This document shows positions 5,488 through 11,327 of a stretch of 11,327 nucleotides of DNA, one piece after another. This stretch comes from Candidatus Aegiribacteria sp. (GTDB lineage Bacteria; Fermentibacterota; Fermentibacteria; Fermentibacterales; JCC-6). Within the stretch, counting starts at the first letter, position 1, and each line of letters opens with the position of its first letter. Location of the stretch: NCBI GenBank assembly GCA_030638185.1, contig DAOWFD010000409.1, forward strand, positions 1 through 11,327, given 5' to 3'. The position numbers and the translations under genes were made by a program. Under the pieces are notes generated by a model. The model searched no databases. It worked only from the letters and a program-made list of their open reading frames with translations, and was not told the DNA's origin.

Positions 5488-6558
5488 ATGGGTCTTTTGA
5501 AGATAGTAAGAGGGCAGGATCGGGCGGATGAGTTGCTGAGCGGGTCTTTCTCAAAGGGAAGGCTTTCCCATGCTTACCTTTTCGCCGGTCCCTCCGGTGT
5601 TGGCAGGCTTACCGCCGCGCTTGAGCTGGCGGCAACCTGGATGTGCGAGGAGGAGAAAAACGGTTATTGCGGTGAATGCAGGAACTGCCTGAGGGTATTC
5701 AGATTTCAGCATCCGGACGTGAGACTCACTATCCCTGAAATGGGAAGCACCAAACCCGAAGAGATTGCAGATATTCTTCAGTCAAGAACGGATGACGGCA
5801 TAACACCGGTAAGGCTGGACGGTAATACCAGGATAAGTATCAGCCAGATAAGGGAACTGAGGGAGAGGCTCTCAATGAAGGCCTACGAGGACAAGGGTCA
5901 TATTGAGATCATTCCCGATGCGGACAGGATGGGAGTGGAGGCCGCAAACGCGCTGCTGAAAACACTTGAGGAACCTCCAGATGATACTGTGATAGTACTT
6001 ATCAGCTCCAGATGGTCCGCTCTGCTTCCCACAGTCAGGTCCCGTTCTCACCTCGTAAGGTTCAGGAGGATTCCTGATGATACTATCAGGGACATTCTGA
6101 TGGACCGTCTGGGTCTTGGAGAAGAAGAAGCTTCCGATATCGCCAGGTCTTCCGACGGGAGACCCGGGATTGCCCTTCTGAAAGGCAATAGCCCATCTTC
6201 TGCGGAGGGTGAATACGGAACGGAAAACGTCCTGCGCGGAATAACTGAATACGATTCAGCGCGATCAGTTATAGCCCTGGCTTCCGAAGTTACGCGCAAA
6301 CTGGGCAGGACAGGCACCCTTGAGTTCTGCAGAAGCATGCAGACATTCATCCATGATCTCAGAAGAGGCGTCCTTGATAAAAAACCTGTTGTACATTCGG
6401 AGGATGCTCTTAAGGGCTTCAGCATCGATGATGAGGCATTTGGCTCCGGCATTGAGTTTTTCCGCAGGGCTGAAATCAGACTTGCTGGAAACGGTATGCC
6501 GGGAATAGTCCTGGCGGCGGCCTTTACCTGTATGTGGAAAAGCATAGTCAGCTCGTGA
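5488..6558 (+). CDS. holB: DNA polymerase III delta' subunit
   Basis: Delta' is a rigid AAA+ subunit of the clamp loader that places the sliding clamp on DNA. The 356-residue protein begins with HAYLFAGPSGVGR (28-40), a Walker A region with Arg where the ATP-binding Lys would be; true delta' subunits generally do not bind ATP productively, so this fits. Four cysteines C53, C61, C64 and C67 form the zinc module typical of delta' (CGECRNC). Also present are DADRM (144-148), the family hallmark NALLKTLEEPP (154-164), and LLPTVRSRS (179-187), where the clamp-loader SRC motif reads SRS. The ATG starts one base after the stop of the EnvC-like gene with only a distant SD (GGAG), suggesting translational coupling. 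Its stop overlaps the ricT start, an arrangement (holB followed by ricT) also known from other phyla. Confidence 0.92.
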   Translation: MGLLKIVRGQDRADELLSGSFSKGRLSHAYLFAGPSGVGRLTAALELAATWMCEEEKNGYCGECRNCLRVFRFQHPDVRLTIPEMGSTKPEEIADILQSRTDDGITPVRLDGNTRISISQIRELRERLSMKAYEDKGHIEIIPDADRMGVEAANALLKTLEEPPDDTVIVLISSRWSALLPTVRSRSHLVRFRRIPDDTIRDILMDRLGLGEEEASDIARSSDGRPGIALLKGNSPSSAEGEYGTENVLRGITEYDSARSVIALASEVTRKLGRTGTLEFCRSMQTFIHDLRRGVLDKKPVVHSEDALKGFSIDDEAFGSGIEFFRRAEIRLAGNGMPGIVLAAAFTCMWKSIVSS

Positions 6559-7475
6559 AAGGAATCATTGAATTGAATTGCGTGAGTGGGAACGGAAACG
6601 GCAATATCGGAGATTACGATAAGGAGAGGTCCAGTGCAATAGAACTTTTCCGGCTTCTATTCAATTCCAAAAGGCTTGATACCTTTATCAACCTGTCAGA
6701 TAAACCGGTTTCAGTGGGAGATATGATCGTTGTTTCCGCAGACAGAGGGGAGGACATTGGTATTGTCATTGCGAAGTACAATCCAAGGGATCCAGTTGCT
6801 TCGATCATCGGTCATTTTCTGCGGAAAGCTACGCCTGATGATCTTCAGAAAAATCGGCAGAATCGGGAATTCGAAAGAAAGGTGCTGAAATTCTGCAAAG
6901 AAAGAGTTTCCACAAGAAGCATGGACATGAAACTTACCAGTTGTGAGTCACAGCTGGACAGAAGGAAATTAAGAATATATTTCACAGCCGACCAGCGGAA
7001 GGATTTCAGAGGGCTCGTTCGGGATCTTGCCAGCAAGTTCCATGCAAGAATAGAGATGAGGCAGATAGGTGTAAGAGACGATGCCAGGCAGAAGAACGGC
7101 ATGGGCTTGTGCGGAAAGAGGTTGTGCTGTGCTTCCTACCTGTCACATTTCAGGTCGATTACCCTGAAGACTGCCAGAGAGCAGGATCTGGCTCCTAATC
7201 CGTCTAAAGTATCAGGAGTCTGCGGCCGCCTGATGTGCTGCCTGAATTACGAAACAGATTTCTATAGAAAGGCCTCCAAACTCTACCCTCAGCTGGATTC
7301 CAGAGCGAGGATCGGAAAGAGGGAGTGGAAGGTAACCGCGGTTGACATATTCAGAGAGACGGTAACCCTTCAGATGGGGGATGAAGAAGAGAAGATCATG
7401 GACATCGAGAAGTTTCACAGGAAGAAGAAACCTCTGAAGAAACTTCGTGATAAGGTGAACCCCCAGCAGGATTAA
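6555..7475 (+). CDS. ricT: PSP1-domain protein RicT (YaaT)
   Basis: The 306-residue product matches the PSP1/YaaT family. A PSP1 core is visible at about residues 50-75 (PVSVGDMIVVSADRGEDIG). The strongly conserved part follows at about 145-240: TADQRKDFRGLVRDLASKF, EMRQIGVRDDAR, GLCGKRLCC and SGVCGRLMCCLNYE. The two CGxxxCC clusters (C186, C191, C192 and C223, C228, C229) are the family's iron-sulphur-binding cysteines. In Bacillus subtilis RicT works with RicA and RicF (the Y-complex) to steer RNase Y in mRNA maturation; neither partner is nearby here. The C-terminal tail is lysine-rich. I prefer the GTG at 6555, which forms a GTGA overlap with the holB stop and puts the first beta-strand (KGIIELN) at the N-terminus. 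An ATG at 6534 in the same frame would add seven residues and overlap holB by 25 bases. Neither start has a convincing SD, so coupling to holB is likely. Confidence 0.9.
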   Translation: MKGIIELNCVSGNGNGNIGDYDKERSSAIELFRLLFNSKRLDTFINLSDKPVSVGDMIVVSADRGEDIGIVIAKYNPRDPVASIIGHFLRKATPDDLQKNRQNREFERKVLKFCKERVSTRSMDMKLTSCESQLDRRKLRIYFTADQRKDFRGLVRDLASKFHARIEMRQIGVRDDARQKNGMGLCGKRLCCASYLSHFRSITLKTAREQDLAPNPSKVSGVCGRLMCCLNYETDFYRKASKLYPQLDSRARIGKREWKVTAVDIFRETVTLQMGDEEEKIMDIEKFHRKKKPLKKLRDKVNPQQD

Positions 7476-7507
7476 GCTAAGAATATTTCCCTGAGCATGG
7501 AGAGACA

Positions 7508-9529
7508 ATGTCAAGATATCTGGTAACGAGCGCGCTGATATATGCTAACGGTCATGTACATCTTGGACATCTGGCCGGAGCTTACCTGCCGGCTGATATT
7601 TACGTCCGGTTTCTCAGAATGTGCGAAGAGGATGTCATATACATCTGCGGCACAGATGAGCATGGTGTTCCCATAACTATCAAGGCCGAACAGATGGGAA
7701 TAACTCCCGGTGAGCTTGTTGACAGGTTTTATAAGATCATCAAGAGGGATTTTGAGCGTTTCGGAATGTCCTTTGATAATTTCTCCAGAACCGAAATACC
7801 GGAACACTACAAGTTCACTCAGGAAGTCTTTCTGAACCTGCTTGAAAAGGGATACATCGTTGAAAAATCCATGAAGCAGTTCTACTGTGATGAATGCAGC
7901 CGTTTCCTGCCCGACAGGTATGTTGGAGGGACCTGTCCGGAATGCGGCTCTGCGAATGCAAGGGGAGATCAGTGTGAAGACTGCGGGTCATGGCTGGATG
8001 CGCTTGACCTCCTGAAACCGGTCTGCGAAATATGCGGTTCTACTCCGACCCCGCAGGAAACTACCCACTGGTTTCTCAGGCTGGACGAATTCCAGGAATG
8101 GCTGGAAGGGTGGCTGGGAGCCCACGATGACTGGAAGAACAACGTGCTTAACTACTGTCGCGGCTGGCTTGGTGACGGACTGAAGGGAAGGGCTATTACA
8201 AGGGATCTTGACTGGGGCGTACCCGTCCCGCTTCCGGATGCTTCCGGGAAGGTTCTTTACGTTTGGTTCGAAGCTCTTCTCGGTTACGTGAGCAGCACTA
8301 TGGAACTGTTCGCGAAAAGGGGAGAACCGGAGGGATGGAAGGATTACTGGCTTGATCCTGAAACCCGACTGGTGCAGTTCATCGGGAAGGATAACATAGT
8401 CTTTCACGCGATAATAGAACCCTCCGTCCTTCACGGTCTCGGTGATTATGTTCTTCCATGGAATATCCCTTCCAATGAATTTCTAAATATCAGGGGAGAG
8501 AAATTTTCCACAAGCAGGGGAACGGCAATATGGTTAAAGGATTATCTGGCTCACTTCCCCCCTGACCCCATGAGATATGCTCTTGCCATAAACGCTCCAG
8601 AGAATCGTGATACCGACTTTTCGTGGGATGAGTTCCGGCAAAGGAACAACGAGCTTGCAGATGTATTCGGAAATTTCGTGAACAGGATAATGAAGTTTAC
8701 ACATAAGACCTTCGATGGAAGGGTTCCGGAGCCTGCTGGAGAGGAACAGGAGGAGAGGGAGCTCATGCTGTCCGCTGCAGCTGCCCGCGACGAGATGGAG
8801 GAGCTGCTGCGGAATTTCAAAATCAAGGCCGCATGCCTCAGAGTAATGGATCTGGCCAGGGAGGGAAACAGGTATTTCGATCAGTCCCAACCCTGGAAGA
8901 CCGCGAAAACAGACAGAGATAAATGCGCGACAACCATATACTACAGTATCCAGCTCGCTGACTCGCTGAGGATACTGTTCGCCCCGTTCATCCCGTTTAC
9001 CTGTGAGAAAACCGGCAGAATGCTTGGAAGCAGTTCCCTGCTCTGGAAAGATGCCGGAGGAGAGAACATCCCCCACGGACGGCAGCTGGGAGAGCCTGAA
9101 ATACTGCTTGAAAAGCTCAGTAAAGGTTTTGAGGAAGTTATGCAGAAAGAAGATGGCAAACCCGAGACAGCCGACTCCGGAACCGAGGTATCTGCGATCA
9201 AAGAAACGGTATCCTACGATGATTTTATGAAGATTGACATGAGAGTAGGTATTGTAAAGGAGGTCAATGATATAGAAGGTGCCGACAAGCTGTTCAGGCT
9301 CATGGTGGATATGGGTGATCATACGCGCCAGCTGGTTGCCGGGATGAAGCCATTCTATTCAAAGGAAGAACTGATCGACAGGAAGGTAGTAGTCCTGGTC
9401 AATCTTCAGCCGGTTAAGATAATGGGGGTAAAAAGTAACGGAATGGTTCTTGCATCCGATGATGGAAAGGGTGGCGTGTACCTCCTTCAGCCTGGAAGCG
9501 ATGCCTGCCAGGGTAATGGCATACATTAA
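7508..9529 (+). CDS. metG: Methionyl-tRNA synthetase with fused C-terminal tRNA-binding domain
   Basis: This class I synthetase attaches methionine to tRNA-Met using ATP. The 673-residue length fits the long form. The HIGH signature is HLGH at 18-21, followed by CGTDEHG (48-54). The zinc-knuckle insertion has four CxxC pairs (C127/C130, C143/C146, C156/C159, C173/C176), as in the two-knuckle E. coli/archaeal type. GKDNIVFH is at 293-300, and the KMSKS loop reads KFSTS at 332-336, a variant common in archaeal and Bacteroidetes-type enzymes. An anticodon-binding helical domain follows. From about residue 568 (YDDFMKIDMRVG) there is an OB-fold of the Trbp111/EMAP type, which dimerises and increases tRNA affinity; a polar linker at about 540-565 joins it. 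The ATG has GGAGAG at 7499-7504. The gap to ricT is 32 bases and the next gene begins six bases after the stop. Confidence 0.97.
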   Translation: MSRYLVTSALIYANGHVHLGHLAGAYLPADIYVRFLRMCEEDVIYICGTDEHGVPITIKAEQMGITPGELVDRFYKIIKRDFERFGMSFDNFSRTEIPEHYKFTQEVFLNLLEKGYIVEKSMKQFYCDECSRFLPDRYVGGTCPECGSANARGDQCEDCGSWLDALDLLKPVCEICGSTPTPQETTHWFLRLDEFQEWLEGWLGAHDDWKNNVLNYCRGWLGDGLKGRAITRDLDWGVPVPLPDASGKVLYVWFEALLGYVSSTMELFAKRGEPEGWKDYWLDPETRLVQFIGKDNIVFHAIIEPSVLHGLGDYVLPWNIPSNEFLNIRGEKFSTSRGTAIWLKDYLAHFPPDPMRYALAINAPENRDTDFSWDEFRQRNNELADVFGNFVNRIMKFTHKTFDGRVPEPAGEEQEERELMLSAAAARDEMEELLRNFKIKAACLRVMDLAREGNRYFDQSQPWKTAKTDRDKCATTIYYSIQLADSLRILFAPFIPFTCEKTGRMLGSSSLLWKDAGGENIPHGRQLGEPEILLEKLSKGFEEVMQKEDGKPETADSGTEVSAIKETVSYDDFMKIDMRVGIVKEVNDIEGADKLFRLMVDMGDHTRQLVAGMKPFYSKEELIDRKVVVLVNLQPVKIMGVKSNGMVLASDDGKGGVYLLQPGSDACQGNGIH

Positions 9530-9535
9530 AAGCCA

Positions 9536-10741
9536 ATGCGAATCTGTGATGTAAACAGTCTGTATTCCGGTGTCGGTGGAGGAATACGGGTTTACCAAAA
9601 CAGGAAGCTTGACTATTTCTCCGAACATCCCCGTCATACCGCTGCTCTGGTTATTCCCGGGAAGGATGACAGCCTGACTTTCAGGGGAAGCGCAAGGATC
9701 TACTCGCTCAGCTCGATACCTCTGTTCAAATCAGGATACCGCATGATCGTAGACAGCGGAGGTCTCAATTCCGTTTTTCTCGATTACAGGCCTGACATTA
9801 TTGAGATAGGAAGCCCCTACCTGCTCCCTGCTCTTACGGTCAGAGCTATGGGGGCTTCCCAGGTTTCAACGGTAGGCTTCTACCATTCGGATTTTCCCGA
9901 CAGCTACGTAGGCCCCTACGCCGGAAAGATATTTCCCCCGAAAATTGCGGAGCGACTTCGTCGGATCGCCAGAAATCATGCCAGCAGGTACTACAGCCGC
10001 ATGACAGCTGTCTTCGCCGCTTCCGAATGCATGCTTGAGAAGCTATATGAAACCGGGGTAAGGAGACTCTTTCATACCCCTCTGGGAGTTGATACGGACA
10101 GGTTTTCACCGTTTGCCTTCTCCCGCAGGTTCCGAAGGGAAGTCGGAGCATCCGACAGCTGCAAGCTCGTCCTGTATCTGGCAAGGTTACACTGGGAGAA
10201 GGGGCTTGATCTTCTGATGAAGGCTTATCCGATATTCAGAGACCCCGGCAGGATCAAGCTTGTCATAGGAGGTCACGGCCCCCACGAAGGTCTTGTGAGT
10301 AACTTTATCAAGGAGTACCCGGAAGTCCATCGTCTACCCTATCTGAGGGGCAGAGATGCTGTGGCGGAAGCCATGGCATCCGCCGATGTGTTCTTGACCC
10401 TTGGCCGGTACGAAACATTCGGACTTGCAGCCCTTGAGGCCATTGCGTCCGGTACTGTTCCTGTTCTTCCCGATGCTGAGGCATCAGGTGAAATAGCGGC
10501 GTCGCTGGGTCTTCTCTCCCCTTTTGAACCTGACAGCCCGGAAAGCCTGGCCGGCTCAGTTTCCGAAGCGGTGCGGATATCCGGCAGTGAAACCGCCGAA
10601 TATCTGAGGAAGTATGCCGTTGCGCGGCACAGCTGGACGGATGTTTTCAGAAGAATGGAGGGCTTCTACGAAAGGATAAAGGATGCCTGTGAAGAGAAGG
10701 ATGTCGACAGGCTGGTTCCGCCGGGCAAGTGGTGGGAGTGA
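9536..10741 (+). CDS. GT-B glycosyltransferase, family 4
   Basis: The 401-residue protein has the two-domain GT-B layout of family 4 retaining glycosyltransferases. The N-terminal acceptor domain opens with a glycine-rich loop (YSGVGGGIRVYQ, 10-21) and includes GFYHSDFPDSY (114-124). The linker strand HTPLGVDTDRFSP (180-192) is followed by the donor domain: LVLYLARLHWEKGLDLL (211-227), with the usual Arg/Lys pair R217 and K222, IGGHGP (244-249), and RYETFGLAALEAIASG, which gives the EX7E motif (E293/E301) that binds the nucleotide-sugar. There is no signal peptide or membrane helix, so it should act at the cytoplasmic face of the membrane. Donor and acceptor cannot be told from sequence. It starts six bases after metG with no good SD, and its stop lies two bases before the start of a deacetylase-like gene, which suggests the two act on the same glycan or glycolipid. 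Confidence 0.88.
   Translation: MRICDVNSLYSGVGGGIRVYQNRKLDYFSEHPRHTAALVIPGKDDSLTFRGSARIYSLSSIPLFKSGYRMIVDSGGLNSVFLDYRPDIIEIGSPYLLPALTVRAMGASQVSTVGFYHSDFPDSYVGPYAGKIFPPKIAERLRRIARNHASRYYSRMTAVFAASECMLEKLYETGVRRLFHTPLGVDTDRFSPFAFSRRFRREVGASDSCKLVLYLARLHWEKGLDLLMKAYPIFRDPGRIKLVIGGHGPHEGLVSNFIKEYPEVHRLPYLRGRDAVAEAMASADVFLTLGRYETFGLAALEAIASGTVPVLPDAEASGEIAASLGLLSPFEPDSPESLAGSVSEAVRISGSETAEYLRKYAVARHSWTDVFRRMEGFYERIKDACEEKDVDRLVPPGKWWE
10734..10738 (+). promoter_or_regulatory. Ribosome binding site GGGAG for the GTG start at 10744
   Basis: GGGAG at the end of the glycosyltransferase gene is followed by TGAAA, containing that gene's stop, and then GTG at 10744. A second in-frame GTG at 10738 overlaps the stop but has the SD directly against it with no spacing, so 10744 is favoured. 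Confidence 0.55.
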
Positions 10742-10743
10742 AA

Positions 10744-11327
10744 GTGAAACGATTACACCTGACCGTACATGATGTTTCACCGGCTCACGAAGACACTCTG
10801 AGAAAGATTCACTCCGCCCTAGGAGAGCTGGGGGCTGTCAGGTACAGCATGCTGGTGGTTCCGGAATATCATGGGAAGTGGTCACTGGACGAATTTCCTG
10901 ATTTCTGCCGATGGCTTCAGGGGCTGGAAGAAAACGGTGTGGAGATTGTTCTTCATGGCTGCAGGCATGAAGGCAACACCGCTGGCCTGGGTACTTCAGA
11001 CAGAATCAGATCATCATTATTCACCAGGGGTGAGGGGGAATTTCTGGGTCTTGATGAAAAGGCGGCGGAAAAACTTCTGAAGGAGGGCCGGGAGACTCTG
11101 AAACGGACTCTTGGTATCGAAGTCAGCAGCTTCGCGGCTCCCGCCTGGCTGTACAGCAGTGGAACAATTGCGGCATTAGCGAAGACAGGATTCATCTTCG
11201 CGGAGAACAGGTGGCGTATCTGGAGCCCGGAAACGGGGCGGACGATCCTGTGGATGCCGGTTGTGAATTACGCGGGTGGAAATCTTCTGAAAAGGTTTCT
11301 CGCAGCATTATGGGTAAGGGATTCCGC
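10744..11327 (+). CDS. DUF2334 / polysaccharide-deacetylase-superfamily protein (3' truncated by window)
   Basis: The frame is open from GTG 10744 to the window edge, giving 194 residues without a stop. The start MKRLHLTVHDVSPAHE has the HDVSP motif in which the aspartate (D10) is the usual catalytic/metal residue. HGCRH (71-75) supplies the two histidine ligands, and SFAAPAWLYS (129-138) matches the conserved PxW segment of DUF2334. Members share the NodB-like carbohydrate esterase fold and are predicted to remove acetyl or similar groups from sugars, though few have been tested. There is no signal peptide, so it is likely cytoplasmic, which suits action on a lipid-linked or soluble sugar intermediate. 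It follows the glycosyltransferase gene almost without a gap, so the pair is probably a transferase-deacetylase unit. The C-terminus lies outside the window, so intactness cannot be judged. Confidence 0.82.
   Translation, partial: MKRLHLTVHDVSPAHEDTLRKIHSALGELGAVRYSMLVVPEYHGKWSLDEFPDFCRWLQGLEENGVEIVLHGCRHEGNTAGLGTSDRIRSSLFTRGEGEFLGLDEKAAEKLLKEGRETLKRTLGIEVSSFAAPAWLYSSGTIAALAKTGFIFAENRWRIWSPETGRTILWMPVVNYAGGNLLKRFLAALWVRDS

Noticed and set aside
8534..9322. Long minus-strand open frame (262 codons) opposite metG
   Set aside because: It is antisense to an unmistakable methionyl-tRNA synthetase, has no SD and shows no family motif; it is a by-product of the codon bias on the other strand.
10871..11080. 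Plus-strand 69-codon frame near the right edge
   Set aside because: It is out of frame with the DUF2334 gene, which is open across the whole region and carries the HDVSP, HGxxH and PAW motifs.

Overview
This window is mostly a co-directional block of bacterial housekeeping genes with a short accessory stretch at the left end. The gene set fits a diderm (Gram-negative-type) bacterium outside the well-studied Proteobacteria: a RicT/YaaT (PSP1-family) protein, a methionyl-tRNA synthetase with a KFSTS signature and a fused C-terminal tRNA-binding domain, an EnvC-like factor, heavy use of AGG/AGA arginine codons, and several TTG/GTG starts behind strong Shine-Dalgarno (SD) sequences. The order holB-ricT-(then metG) recalls the layout known in Firmicutes and partly in Bacteroidetes. 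A deep-branching FCB-like candidate phylum is my guess, but the sequence alone does not prove it.

Left end (1-1308). There is a possible C-terminal tail of an upstream gene and a 58-residue two-helix membrane protein starting at TTG. Convergent to it is a TPR-repeat protein on the minus strand, whose acidic linker contains three tandem 17-residue (51-bp) repeats. The gap between the TPR gene and the next gene holds candidate promoters for both directions.

Middle (1309-3191). A stand-alone carboxyltransferase subunit of the pyruvate carboxylase B / oxaloacetate decarboxylase alpha / transcarboxylase 5S family has all metal ligands but no biotin domain. It is followed by a 173-bp intergenic region with a good sigma70-like promoter, then a stem-loop plus U-tract, then metK. 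The stem-loop can be disrupted by a competing upstream arm, so the region looks like a metK attenuator leader. This is the least explained structure in the window.

Right part (3192-11327). Seven plus-strand genes are packed tightly: metK (SAM synthetase), an EnvC-like coiled-coil protein with a degenerate LytM domain, holB (DNA polymerase III delta'), ricT, metG, a GT-B family 4 glycosyltransferase, and a DUF2334 polysaccharide-deacetylase-family protein cut by the window edge. From metK on, the gaps are at most 32 bp and several junctions touch or overlap, so one operon is likely. It combines methionine/SAM metabolism and tRNA charging, replication, RNA maturation, and envelope division/glycan modification. 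I see no mobile element, RNA gene or CRISPR array. There is no clear new defence or biosynthetic system; the items most worth checking are the metK leader, the inactive-looking LytM protein, the glycosyltransferase-deacetylase pair and the biotin-less carboxyltransferase.
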